Source: a virus. From it: a stretch of DNA of 27,157 nt. The translations under genes were made by a program, and so were the position numbers. Below, piece after piece: positions 6,369 to 14,884 of this stretch. The number at the start of each line of letters is the position of its first letter. Within the stretch, counting starts at the first letter, position 1. Location: positions 1 to 27,157 of IMG/VR virus record IMGVR_UViG_3300027810_000049, one strand, 5' to 3'. The notes below the pieces were generated by a model. It was not told where the DNA came from. It did no database searches and saw only the letters and a list, made by a program, of their open reading frames with translations.

Positions 6369-7895
6369 ATGAATGTAGATACAGCAGCTAACAAATACGA
6401 AAACATGGCGGCTGGTCGAGAAACGTATTTAACCAGAGCTCGAAGAAGCGCTGAGTTGACAATACCTACTTTGATGCCGCCTTCGGGACACAGCTCTGCT
6501 ACCGAATACCCAACGCCCTACCAGTCTGTAGGAGCCAGAGGTGTAAACAACCTAGCTTCTAAGTTACTTCTAACACTACTCCCACCCAATAGTCCTTTCT
6601 TTAGGCTGACTATAGACGACTACGACCTAGCAGCATTAGGTGGAGACGCTAGAGGTAAAGCTGAGGAAGCCCTGTCACGTATAGAGCGCAGCGCACAACA
6701 AGAGATAGAGGCTAAGGCTATCAGGGTTCCTACCTTTGAAGCAATTAAACAGTTAATTGTTACAGGTAACGTTCTTGTACACTTTCCACCTAAGCAAGGA
6801 ATGAAGATTTTCCGCTTAGATCGTTACGTTGTTAAGCGTGATACAATGGGAAATGTAATTAAGATTGTAGTTAAAGAAACTATAAGCTACGAAGCGTTGC
6901 CTAAAGAAGTGCAGATGTCCATAGTAGACCTGCCAGAGTATAAGAACTCTGCGGATACTAAAGAATGCGATATATACACTTGTGTCGTACGTGATGGTAA
7001 GAAGTTTAAAGTACATCAAGAGGTTTATGGTGTAATCGTTCCTAAGAGTACAGGTTCTTACCCTGAAGAAAAACTACCTTGGTTAGCCCTACGCTTCAAC
7101 GCTGTAGATGGCGAAGACTACGGACGTGGTTTTATAGAAGAGTATATTGGAGACCTTAAGTCTTTAGAAGCTCTCACTAGAGCTATCGTAGAAGGCTCTG
7201 CGGCTTCCGCTAAGCTGCTTTTCTTAGTACGCCCCAACGGTACTACTAAGATTAGAAACATCGCTGACAGCGCCAATGGTGCAATCATATCAGGTGATGC
7301 TAATGACGTTACAACTTTACAAGCATCGAAGTTTAACGACTTCCGAGTTGCTCAGGAAACAATGCAAAGAATAACAGAACGTTTGTCTTTCGCATTCCTG
7401 CTTAATAGCTCTGTACAACGTCAGGCAGAACGAGTTACTGCTGAAGAAGTACGCTTCATGGCTCAAGAGTTAGAAACTGCAATAGGCGGTATCTACTCTG
7501 TATTGTCTCAAGAGTTCCAAGTACCTTTGGTTCAGCTTCTTCTTGCCAAAATGCAGAAAGAAGGTAAAATGCCTAAGTTCCCTAAAGACACTTTGAAACC
7601 AAAGATTGTCACAGGTATGGAAGCATTAGGTCGTGGACAAGACTTAAACAAGTTAGCCACCTTCCTACAATACTTACAACCCTTAGGTCAAAATGTAGTT
7701 GCACAAGAAATGAATGTAGATGATTACATCTCCCGTCTTGCTGCATCCTTAGGTATTGATACTCAAGGTCTTATTAAATCGCCAGAGCAGAAACAAGCGG
7801 AAGCTCAAGCTGCACAACAGGCACAACAACAACAGATGATGGCTCAGATGGCAGAGAAAGCAGTAGCTCCTACCATGCAAGGCTTAACAAAATAG
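6369..7895 (+). CDS. Portal protein (head-tail connector, T7 gp8-like)
   Basis: The portal forms the dodecameric ring at one capsid vertex through which DNA is packaged and ejected and to which the tail attaches. At 508 aa it is close to T7 gp8 (536). The N-terminal region has RETYLTRARRSAELTIPTLM, a Pro/Gly stretch and SVGARGVNNLASKLLLTLLPP, then PFFRL, all typical of the podovirus head-tail connector family. The C-terminus is Gln/Ala/Met-rich (near residues 470-495), also common in this family. Position before the scaffold and capsid genes agrees. The ribosome binding site is weak (GGTTAA), perhaps because translation is coupled to the preceding gene. Confidence 0.95.
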   Translation: MNVDTAANKYENMAAGRETYLTRARRSAELTIPTLMPPSGHSSATEYPTPYQSVGARGVNNLASKLLLTLLPPNSPFFRLTIDDYDLAALGGDARGKAEEALSRIERSAQQEIEAKAIRVPTFEAIKQLIVTGNVLVHFPPKQGMKIFRLDRYVVKRDTMGNVIKIVVKETISYEALPKEVQMSIVDLPEYKNSADTKECDIYTCVVRDGKKFKVHQEVYGVIVPKSTGSYPEEKLPWLALRFNAVDGEDYGRGFIEEYIGDLKSLEALTRAIVEGSAASAKLLFLVRPNGTTKIRNIADSANGAIISGDANDVTTLQASKFNDFRVAQETMQRITERLSFAFLLNSSVQRQAERVTAEEVRFMAQELETAIGGIYSVLSQEFQVPLVQLLLAKMQKEGKMPKFPKDTLKPKIVTGMEALGRGQDLNKLATFLQYLQPLGQNVVAQEMNVDDYISRLAASLGIDTQGLIKSPEQKQAEAQAAQQAQQQQMMAQMAEKAVAPTMQGLTK

Positions 7896-7904
7896 GAACT
7901 TAAC

Positions 7905-8432
7905 ATGGCGTACACAGTAACCGAAAAACGCAAAGAGAAAGAAGAAGAGATTAAGCGTGTTAGACGTTCTCTTAGAGATCAGAGAGCTGATCGAAATAAA
8001 AAGAAAAAGAAAGAAGAGCCTAAGGAGAGTCGAAACCCTTTAGGACGTAGGCGAGCTAGACGAAACGGCGAAGAGCCTAAGGCAGCCACAAAGCCTAAAC
8101 CAGCTACAAAACCTAAGGCTTCTACTAAAAAGGCTAAACAGGCAGCGCCCTACAACCCTCGCCCAGCTTCTACACGCACACGTTTTAACGATGCGTTTAA
8201 GAAAGCTAAAGGTGCAGGTAAGTCTGAGTTTCTTTTTGAGGGTGGTAAGTATAATACCAAAACTAAAGACGAAGTAAACGCTAAGAAAGCTGCTGAAAAG
8301 AAAACACCTGAGAAGAAAAAGAAATCTCTAGGTAGTAGGTTTAAAGGTGTTCTTAGCAAGTTAAAGATTAAACCTGCTTCAGGAAAACGTAAGTACGATC
8401 CTCGTAAGAAGCGTTTCGTAACAGTTAAGTAA
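7905..8432 (+). CDS. Very basic hypothetical protein between portal and scaffold (175 aa)
   Basis: The product is about 35% Lys plus Arg by my count (42 K, 20 R). It has a charged helical start (KRKEKEEEIKRVRRSLRD), Lys runs, a Pro/Ala/Lys/Thr repeat near residues 60-78 (ATKPKPATKPKASTKK) and a basic end (KYDPRKKRFVTVK). It has no membrane segment or enzyme motif. In T7 the portal and scaffold genes are adjacent, so this is an extra gene. The charge suggests contact with DNA or with the acidic scaffold encoded next; that is inference. AGGA lies before the ATG. Function unknown. Confidence 0.7.
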   Translation: MAYTVTEKRKEKEEEIKRVRRSLRDQRADRNKKKKKEEPKESRNPLGRRRARRNGEEPKAATKPKPATKPKASTKKAKQAAPYNPRPASTRTRFNDAFKKAKGAGKSEFLFEGGKYNTKTKDEVNAKKAAEKKTPEKKKKSLGSRFKGVLSKLKIKPASGKRKYDPRKKRFVTVK

Positions 8433-8454
8433 TTTTTTTAATAGAGAGACTATT

Positions 8455-9234
8455 ATGGCAGAAGAAATTAGTACACACGTAGAACCTCAGGGAGAAAGCG
8501 CAGAGCACGTAGAGGCTATGCTTAGTGCAGCCGAAGGGCTTGAACAAGTACCCTCAGATCGTCCTGACTGGCTTCCTGAGAAGTTTACAGATGTAGAACA
8601 AATGGCACAAGCTTATCAAAATTTGGAAAAACGTTTAGGTTCTGAGGAATCTGAAGGTGACGAAGAAAATGAAGAAGAGTTTGAGTCTTTAGAAGAAGCC
8701 GAGCAGACAGTAACCGAGGTATCTGACCTTCTGGATGATGCTGGCTTAGACTTTGGAGTTCTACAACAAGAATATGCGGAACTAGGAGAGCTATCTCCTG
8801 AAGCATATGAAGCCTTAGAAGAAGCAGGCTTTCCTGAAGAGCTAGTCGAAACTTGGATAGCTGGACAGGAAGCGCTGAATCGAGGTGTAGAAGCATCCGT
8901 TTACGATTTAGTAGGCGGTCAAGAAACTTATAGCGAAATTATTGGATGGGCAGCTGACACCCTGAGTGAAACTCAGATCGCTGCCTACGATAAGGCTGTA
9001 AGTTCTGGAGACATTGAGTTGGTGAACTTAGCAGTTCAAGGATTACAGTCTCAATATCGGGCTACTGAAGGACAAGCACCACAGCTTTTAGATGGTGGTA
9101 ATAGTACTTCAGTAGGTGGTAGGTTTGGTTCGTGGAATGAAGTCACCACTGCCATGCGTGACCCAAGATATGATACCGATATAGCTTATCGCCAACAAGT
9201 TGCGAGCAAATTAGCAAGCAGCAATATAAAATAG
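8455..9234 (+). CDS. Capsid assembly scaffolding protein (T7 gp9-like)
   Basis: The scaffold guides procapsid assembly and leaves before or during packaging. The protein (259 aa; T7 gp9 has 307) is strongly acidic, with Glu-rich runs near residues 60-90 and predicted helices, as usual for this family. WLPEKFTDVEQMAQAYQNLE near residues 39-58 is a typical N-terminal motif of podovirus scaffolds. The C-terminal part contains MRDPRYDTDIAYRQQVASKL, matching the T7 gp9 end (MADPRYQTDPAYR). It lies between portal and capsid. AGAGAG precedes the start, and an intrinsic terminator follows the stop. Confidence 0.92.
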   Translation: MAEEISTHVEPQGESAEHVEAMLSAAEGLEQVPSDRPDWLPEKFTDVEQMAQAYQNLEKRLGSEESEGDEENEEEFESLEEAEQTVTEVSDLLDDAGLDFGVLQQEYAELGELSPEAYEALEEAGFPEELVETWIAGQEALNRGVEASVYDLVGGQETYSEIIGWAADTLSETQIAAYDKAVSSGDIELVNLAVQGLQSQYRATEGQAPQLLDGGNSTSVGGRFGSWNEVTTAMRDPRYDTDIAYRQQVASKLASSNIK

Positions 9235-9238
9235 TCTC

Positions 9239-9266
9239 TTAGCCCCCTTCGGGGGGCGTTTTATCT
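9239..9266 (+). terminator. Intrinsic terminator between scaffold and capsid genes
   Basis: GCCCCC at 9242-9247 pairs with GGGGGC at 9252-9257 around a TTCG tetraloop (9248-9251), followed by gttttatctc. The six G-C pairs and UUCG loop are typical of strong rho-independent terminators; the short T-run suggests partial read-through. Confidence 0.85.
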
Positions 9267-9391
9267 CAAGAACAAGAACACAAAGCTAATTACCTTTGAC
9301 CCTCTGCGGAGGACAATCTCAGAGAAAGGAAGAGTGTTAGGTGACTGAGAACTTTCATTCATTCAAACATTTAACTAAAAGGTAACAAATT
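9267..9391 (+). promoter_or_regulatory. Capsid gene leader with possible promoter and RNA structure
   Basis: This 125-base stretch without a gene lies between a terminator and the capsid start, so it may hold a promoter for the capsid gene, as T7 has phi10. A candidate is TAATT 9287-9291, GAC 9298-9300, then GAGGACAA 9309-9316, which resembles the late promoter candidate near 5946 except for spacing. CCTC 9301-9304 pairs with GAGG 9309-9312. TCTCAG 9317-9322 can pair with CTGAGA 9345-9350, and GAAAG 9324-9328 with CTTTC 9352-9356, an arrangement that would make a pseudoknot. The ribosome binding site is AAAGG at 9379-9383. All roles are inferred. Confidence 0.4.
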
Positions 9392-10375
9392 ATGACAGGA
9401 TATTCAGGAAGTGCAGGAATCTCACGTTTAGGTGAAGATTCAGCTGTATCAGGAACAGACGCAAAAGGTTTATTTCTTAAAGTCTTTGCTGGTGAAGTTC
9501 TAACAGCTTTTAACACAAACAACATCGCTATGCCTTTGCATAACGTACGTACTATCGCAAGCGGTAAGTCGGCTCAGTTCCCTCTTACTGGTATTAGCTC
9601 TACAGGCAGCCACACTGCTGGTGCTGAGATTGTACCTACAGCGATCAACCACAGTGAGAAAATCATCACCATTGATGACTTACTTGTAAGTTCAGCGTTC
9701 ATCTCGAACATTGACGAAGCAATGAATCACTACGATGTTCGCTCTATCTACTCTAAGCAGATCGGTGAAGCTCTTGCTAAGAAAGCTGATAAGGACATCT
9801 TTAATGCTATTGCTAACGCCTCTGTTGGTAAAGATGGTGCAGGCGCAGCATTACCACAAGCTGATGACTCTATCACAAGCGGTGCTACTCTGGCTTCAGG
9901 TGCAACTAACGCTGCTATCTCTGGTCAGACAGCTGCGGACTCAATCTTTGCAGCCCTCCAGACTCTTGACGAAAAGAACGTTAGCGGTGAGCGTTATGTA
10001 GTCGTGAACCCTGCGATCTACTACTCAATGTTCAAAGGTACTACTGCTAATATGGCTGGCTTCATGTCGTCTGATTTTGGTTCTGGCGGCAACGCTACCA
10101 GTGGTCAGGTGCCTATGATTGGCGGTGCTAAAGTTTATATGTCTAACAACCTCCCTGCCGAAACTGATTACAATGGCACTGGTGCTGGTAACCGAGACGT
10201 TCAGGCGTTAGTATTCACTAAACAAGCTGCTGGTACAGTTAAATTATTGGACTTAGGTGTAGAATCAGAATACTTGATTCAAAACCAAGGTACTTTAATG
10301 GTAGCTAAATATGCAATGGGACATGATGCCTTACGTGGCGAATGTGCTGTTCGTATTGTGGAAGCAATATCGTAA
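9392..10375 (+). CDS. Major capsid protein (T7 gp10A-like)
   Basis: The HK97-fold shell protein has 327 aa (T7 gp10A: 345). Similarity to T7 is obvious: FLKVFAGEVLTAF near residues 28-40, ASGKSAQFPLTG near 57-68, SEKIITIDDLL near 88-98, EAMNHYDVRSIYSKQIGEAL near 107-126, and near the C-terminus AAGTVKLLDLGVESEY and VAKYAMGHDALR. No slippery frameshift site or extended second product like T7 gp10B is evident, and only about 60 bases separate the stop from the next gene. It is the only gene here with a terminator both before and after, which would give an abundant separate transcript if a promoter lies in the leader. Confidence 0.97.
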   Translation: MTGYSGSAGISRLGEDSAVSGTDAKGLFLKVFAGEVLTAFNTNNIAMPLHNVRTIASGKSAQFPLTGISSTGSHTAGAEIVPTAINHSEKIITIDDLLVSSAFISNIDEAMNHYDVRSIYSKQIGEALAKKADKDIFNAIANASVGKDGAGAALPQADDSITSGATLASGATNAAISGQTAADSIFAALQTLDEKNVSGERYVVVNPAIYYSMFKGTTANMAGFMSSDFGSGGNATSGQVPMIGGAKVYMSNNLPAETDYNGTGAGNRDVQALVFTKQAAGTVKLLDLGVESEYLIQNQGTLMVAKYAMGHDALRGECAVRIVEAIS

Positions 10376-10385
10376 GCTTGACACT

Positions 10386-10420
10386 TGAGAGCACCCCTTC
10401 GGGGGTGTTTCTCTTTATTT
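10386..10420 (+). terminator. Intrinsic terminator after the capsid gene
   Basis: CACCCC at 10392-10397 pairs with GGGGTG at 10402-10407 around a TTCG loop; GAGA/TCTC can extend the stem with a small mismatch. A T-rich tail (tttattttttc) follows. It has the position of the T7 late terminator after gene 10, where leaky termination makes capsid mRNA more abundant than downstream mRNA. Confidence 0.9.
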
Positions 10421-10436
10421 TTTCATTGAGGTTTCT

Positions 10437-11060
10437 ATGACAAGCCCAACAACAAAATTAGAAGCTGTTAATGTGATGCTCTCTACACTAGGAGAAGCTC
10501 CAGTAAATAGCTTAAGCTCTGGTCTTATTGATGCTGAAATGGCTGAACAGATTTTAGATAATGTAAACAGAGAAGTACAAGCCCAAGGTTGGAATTTTAA
10601 TACCGAAACTGATTATACAATAGCAGTTAATACTGCTGGCGAGATCGAACTACCTAGTAGTTTTGTTAGGGTTGACCTAGCTAAATCAGAAACAAAGTAT
10701 AGAAGCTCTAGGAATGAGTACGTCCAACGTGGCAACAAGATTTATGATACCGTACAACACACGTATGTTATCAACAAAGCTCTAAAGCTAGACGTAGTAG
10801 TCTTATTAGACTTTGAACTTATACCTGAAATAGCCCGAAGATATGTAGCTATCAGAGCTTCTCGGATATTTCAAGAACGTGTTTTAGGCAGTACTAATAT
10901 ATCTGCACAGAACAGAACAGACGAGCAGCAAGCTCAACTAGCCTTAAGAGATATGGAAGGCGATAATGGTGACTATAGCATATTTGATGATTATGGCACT
11001 TACAGCGTACTAGACAGAACAAGCACTTCAAAGGTGATTACTAATGGCACTAGCTTCTAA
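10437..11060 (+). CDS. Tail tubular protein A / adaptor (T7 gp11-like)
   Basis: This adaptor joins the portal to the tail nozzle. At 207 aa it is near T7 gp11 (196). The N-terminus shows the family pattern KLEAVNVMLSTLGEAPVNSL, then AEQILDNVNREVQAQGWNFN and a central part with PSSFVRVD; the C-terminal half has RRYVAIRASRIFQERVLGS. The gene follows the capsid terminator, with TTGAGG before the ATG, and overlaps the next gene by 17 bases. It should act in the virion at the head-tail joint. Confidence 0.93.
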   Translation: MTSPTTKLEAVNVMLSTLGEAPVNSLSSGLIDAEMAEQILDNVNREVQAQGWNFNTETDYTIAVNTAGEIELPSSFVRVDLAKSETKYRSSRNEYVQRGNKIYDTVQHTYVINKALKLDVVVLLDFELIPEIARRYVAIRASRIFQERVLGSTNISAQNRTDEQQAQLALRDMEGDNGDYSIFDDYGTYSVLDRTSTSKVITNGTSF

Positions 11061-14000
11061 GAGCGTCCCTAACTTAATTAACGGGGTTACACAACAACCA
11101 CCAGAGTTACGGTTAAACAACCAATTAGAAGTCCAAGAGAATGGTTATCCAGATGTGGTGGAAGGGTTACGCAAAAGACCCCCAAGTTTATTTTTAAAAT
11201 ACTTACTAAAGTGTTCTAGTAGTTGGGCAGCAGGTGCGAGTACCAGCAACTTAACTACATCAAACACTGAAAGATTCACGACTTCGGAACTAGCTAACGC
11301 TTTAATCCATACTTATAAAAGAGATAGCGATGAAACATACACTGTCTTAACAGTCCCTCAAGAATCTGGAGGAGTAGTTCAAGACCCTTTGTTGTTAGTT
11401 TACGATGAGGTAGGTAACTTAAGATACCAAGCAGGTAAGTCTAGCTGGTTGGCTGATGGTACTTCCATAACGTATACCTTAGGAGCTGTAACGTACTACG
11501 GTAATACTGATTCTGTAGCTTACTTAAAAGATGCAACACCTAACACGACTATAAAGGCTACCTCTGTAGCTGATGCTACTTTTATGTTAAATTCAAAAAC
11601 TACTGTAGCATTATCAAGTGAAAGAATACCTCCCAAAGCAGGTAACTCCGCTTTAGTCCATCTTAAAAGCGTAAACTATAGTAAAGATTATGATGTAACT
11701 TTTGAGTCTAAATCGTCTAACGAAAGGTTTGTGGCTTCGACTTTTACAGACAACCCTAGCGCTAACACAGAATACAACCAACTCAAAGTATCTACGGTAG
11801 CTACCGCCTTACGAGCTAAAACAGTATTAGCAGGCGCTCAATCGGGTGACACTGTTTATTTTCAAAGTCAAAGGGCTTCTTTTACTAAAACTGCTTACGC
11901 TACCTATATTACTGATGCTGAACTGGCTCCTTTACTCACACTGTTAAAAACAAACGGTTATGAAGATGATGCTGGTGCAGCTACAGGCGATTTTGATCTT
12001 TCAGGAGGCATAACAGTTATTGCAGGTAGTAACGGTCTTGCGTATTCTTCGGCTGAGCAAGGTGCTTGGGATTCTTCCCAAATATTACCTAGAGAAGGTT
12101 GGGTATACTACGATGGGACTGACAGTACACCTGACACTATAGTTTTACCTAGAAGCGTTGCAACTATTTATGAAGAAGGCGCAGGTTACGGGGATGTAGA
12201 AGTATATGTAGACATACCCACCATTTCTGTTGTTGAGCAAAACCCTGCCAACTCTAAGTTTGTCGTTACTCCTGCTATTGATAGAAACGAAGGTTACTTT
12301 GTAGTTACAAGTACTCCTGAAGGTTCTTTTGGAGACTTTGATATTTTTGTTGCTGACGATAACGGAGGCAGAGATTTAATAGCTATTAAGGATATTGCTA
12401 AGTCTTTTGAAGACCTTCCTAACCAATGCGTATCAGATTACAGATTAGCTGTTACAGGCGACGGTAGTAGGGGAGAGGATGATTTTTATGTTGTATTCGT
12501 TGGCGCAGGTGGTTCTGGAGTTTGGAGAGAAAGTGTAGCAGGTGGTTTACAAAATAGTTATGATGACACTACGATGCCCCATCAACTTAGACAAGACCCT
12601 CTACTATCAGGCAGCTTGCGTTTTTCTTTTGAGGTTATAGAATACCAAGCCCGTAGAGTAGGTGATGATACCACTAACTCTCCCCCTAGCTTCGTAAATA
12701 ATACTATTAATGATATTTTCTTTTATAGAAACCGTTTAGCTTTCTTATCTGAAGATAACGTAATCTTTAGTGAGAATGGTGAATACTTTAATTTCTATAG
12801 AACTACCGTTAGGTCACTTTTAGATAGTGACCCTATCGACGTTTCTATAGCAAATGCTGATGTATCTACACTTAAGGCTGCTACAGCAATTCAAGATTAC
12901 TTGTTACTGTTCTCAGAAGAGAACCAGTTTACCTTGTCTTCTGGACAGCTCCTTACACCTACAGATGTTAAAGCTGATTTATCTACTCAGTACGAGTGTG
13001 ATTTGACAGCTAAACCTGTAATAGCAGGAAACAGTGTATTCTTTGCTACAAAAAATCAGTATTACTCAGGTTTGCGAGAGTATGTAACAAACCCTAGCAC
13101 TGAAATAAACGAAGCACCTTTAGTTACTAACCATGTTCCTGAGTATATAGAAGGGGCTATAACTAAAATGGCATCGTCTACTAATAAGAGTATGCTTTTG
13201 TGTTTAAGCAATGTAGATAAAAAAGTTGTTTATGTGTACAAGTGGTATGATAGTGATAGTCAAAGACTCCAAAGTGCTTGGTCAAAATGGATATTTGATA
13301 AGGATGTGTTGAGCATAACGTTTAACAACTCTAGAATGTACATAACATTTGGTGATGGTAGTTTTGAAGAACTAGACTTAGCTTCTAACGAGCAGTCTAT
13401 TACTTTTTCAAAACAAGCTACTGTTTCAGGTAGTTCTTTTGTATTAAGCTCTGGTGCGTATGCGGCTACAACTCTAGCAACTTATGCTTATAATAACCAG
13501 CAAACGCTTGTGGGGATTACCGCAAGATTTGAAAACGTCTTTAACACGCCTATACTAGAGGCTACCCTTGTATCAACAATACTTAATGAGGGTTTTAGTG
13601 GGGTAACGTTCAATGGTGAGCTGTATTCTAGTGCAGATGCTACGGTACTTAACTACAGCGATGGTACTAAGAAATTCACATGGATTCCTACAGTGTCTCA
13701 AATTAATGCTGTTCAGGCTATTGTAGATGCAACACCAACTACTCAGTTTGTACTGGCACTTAATTTACAAACCGAGGAAGCTTACACAGGGAAAGCCTAC
13801 GATGTTTATTTAGATCATCGCAGAAAACTAAACTCTGCTAATTCGGCTACCTTTAGTCTTAGTGATATACCTTCAGCTGACTTAACAACGTCTACTAAAT
13901 TTGTAGATCACTTAGGTGTGTTAATCGCTCAAGGCACAAGCAGCGCTGAGTTAGCTAAAGTAGTTAGTTATATAAATGGAAAAACTCATACCGAAAATGG

Positions 14001-14403
14001 GGTTATTGTTAATAACTACCTTTATGCTGGCGAGCCTTACACGTTCACAGCTACATTGTCAGAACCAGTGTTTGATTATGGTAAGAAAGACCCATCTCAC
14101 TTAGCTAGAATGCAACTACGAAGTTTTAATATATCGTTTAGCGATACAGCATTCTTCAACTTCAAAGTAAAAGCTAAGGACAGAGACGAAGTAGTTTCGA
14201 CTTACACAGCTAAACAGTTTGGTAATTCTCAAAATACTTTAGGATTTCTACCGAACATTGCTTATGATACTAAGAAGTTTGCTGTTTTATCTAACGCTAC
14301 TACTGTAAAACTAACCCTTGAAAATGACTCACACTTACCCTCAACATTCCAGAGCGGTGAATATGAAGTTATGTTTCATTACAGAAACCCAGTAAGGTTA
14401 TAA
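11044..14403 (+). CDS. Tail tubular protein B / tail nozzle (T7 gp12-like), enlarged
   Basis: The nozzle is the distal hexameric tail part that carries the fibres. The N-terminus, MALASKSVPNLINGVTQQPP followed by EGLRKRPP, matches T7 gp12 (MALISQSIKNLKGGISQQPD). The middle shows the usual NDIFFYRNRLAFLSEDNVIF (near 556-575), FSENGEYFNFY and SDPIDVSIAN, and the C-terminal part has GKKDPSHLARMQLRSFNISF. At 1119 aa it is over 300 residues longer than T7 gp12 (794). Part of the extra length probably lies between EELDL (near 779) and YDVYLDHRR (near 919), a stretch without T7-like motifs. Its start overlaps the gp11-like gene. A promoter-like GACACTATAG lies inside the gene at 12133. Confidence 0.93.
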   Translation: MALASKSVPNLINGVTQQPPELRLNNQLEVQENGYPDVVEGLRKRPPSLFLKYLLKCSSSWAAGASTSNLTTSNTERFTTSELANALIHTYKRDSDETYTVLTVPQESGGVVQDPLLLVYDEVGNLRYQAGKSSWLADGTSITYTLGAVTYYGNTDSVAYLKDATPNTTIKATSVADATFMLNSKTTVALSSERIPPKAGNSALVHLKSVNYSKDYDVTFESKSSNERFVASTFTDNPSANTEYNQLKVSTVATALRAKTVLAGAQSGDTVYFQSQRASFTKTAYATYITDAELAPLLTLLKTNGYEDDAGAATGDFDLSGGITVIAGSNGLAYSSAEQGAWDSSQILPREGWVYYDGTDSTPDTIVLPRSVATIYEEGAGYGDVEVYVDIPTISVVEQNPANSKFVVTPAIDRNEGYFVVTSTPEGSFGDFDIFVADDNGGRDLIAIKDIAKSFEDLPNQCVSDYRLAVTGDGSRGEDDFYVVFVGAGGSGVWRESVAGGLQNSYDDTTMPHQLRQDPLLSGSLRFSFEVIEYQARRVGDDTTNSPPSFVNNTINDIFFYRNRLAFLSEDNVIFSENGEYFNFYRTTVRSLLDSDPIDVSIANADVSTLKAATAIQDYLLLFSEENQFTLSSGQLLTPTDVKADLSTQYECDLTAKPVIAGNSVFFATKNQYYSGLREYVTNPSTEINEAPLVTNHVPEYIEGAITKMASSTNKSMLLCLSNVDKKVVYVYKWYDSDSQRLQSAWSKWIFDKDVLSITFNNSRMYITFGDGSFEELDLASNEQSITFSKQATVSGSSFVLSSGAYAATTLATYAYNNQQTLVGITARFENVFNTPILEATLVSTILNEGFSGVTFNGELYSSADATVLNYSDGTKKFTWIPTVSQINAVQAIVDATPTTQFVLALNLQTEEAYTGKAYDVYLDHRRKLNSANSATFSLSDIPSADLTTSTKFVDHLGVLIAQGTSSAELAKVVSYINGKTHTENGVIVNNYLYAGEPYTFTATLSEPVFDYGKKDPSHLARMQLRSFNISFSDTAFFNFKVKAKDRDEVVSTYTAKQFGNSQNTLGFLPNIAYDTKKFAVLSNATTVKLTLENDSHLPSTFQSGEYEVMFHYRNPVRL

Positions 14404-14404
14404 T

Positions 14405-14884
14405 ATGACACACCACCACAGACCCAGTGTACTTGGAGATTGCGATCTAATCGCCCCTTACATGCGTACACAGGACGTTAAAGAGATAACCTATAGTCAT
14501 GGTTTATCCCCTTTAGAATCCCTTCAGCGTAGCTTCCTAAGCTCTCAAGAGTGCAACACGATTGTACACGCTGATGGGACTGTGGTAGGTATGTTTGGTA
14601 TTGTTGATTCTGGTATTCTTGCAAGTCCTTGGTTATTAGGTACTGATAAGTTACTAAAAACTAAAAGAGTAATGTTACCTATCTCAGCTAAATGGGTAGA
14701 AGAGATGAACATTAAGTACCCTCTTTTACTTAACTACGCCCATGTAGAAAACACAGTCTCAATTAAGTGGTTAAAATCTTTAGGTTTTAAGTTTATAAAA
14801 CTAGAACAAGAACATGGTGTAGGAAAACAACCTTTTTATCAATTTGTGAGGATAGGACAATGTGTCATCCAGCAGTCTTTATAG
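14405..14884 (+). CDS. Internal virion protein A, GNAT-like (T7 gp13-like)
   Basis: This 159-residue protein occupies the T7 gene 13 position. Its C-terminal part, LLNYAHVENTVSIKWLKSLG followed by FKF, resembles T7 gp13 (LWNYVWVGNTSHIRFLKTIG). The pattern is that of the last strand-helix part of a GNAT acetyltransferase fold, where N-x-x-[AS]-I-[KR]-[WF]-L-[KE]-x-[LI]-G is common; T7 gp13 is needed for virion morphogenesis and no acetyl transfer is known to me. An AAGG motif precedes the ATG. The 3' end overlaps the next gene by 25 bases. Family membership is likely, catalytic activity unproven. Confidence 0.8.
   Translation: MTHHHRPSVLGDCDLIAPYMRTQDVKEITYSHGLSPLESLQRSFLSSQECNTIVHADGTVVGMFGIVDSGILASPWLLGTDKLLKTKRVMLPISAKWVEEMNIKYPLLLNYAHVENTVSIKWLKSLGFKFIKLEQEHGVGKQPFYQFVRIGQCVIQQSL

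Noticed and set aside
7905-8432. Lys-rich gene as a low-complexity artefact
   Set aside because: It has a ribosome binding site, fits exactly between two genes, and has non-repetitive ends, so it was kept as a gene.
10378-10391. GACACTTGAGAG after the capsid gene as a third promoter
   Set aside because: It agrees at 10 of 12 positions with the 5946 site, but transcription would start inside the terminator stem and stop at once, and the TATA part is lost.
10340-10436. Frameshift product of the capsid gene like T7 gp10B
   Set aside because: No slippery heptamer is seen near the stop, and the terminator and next start leave no room for an extension.
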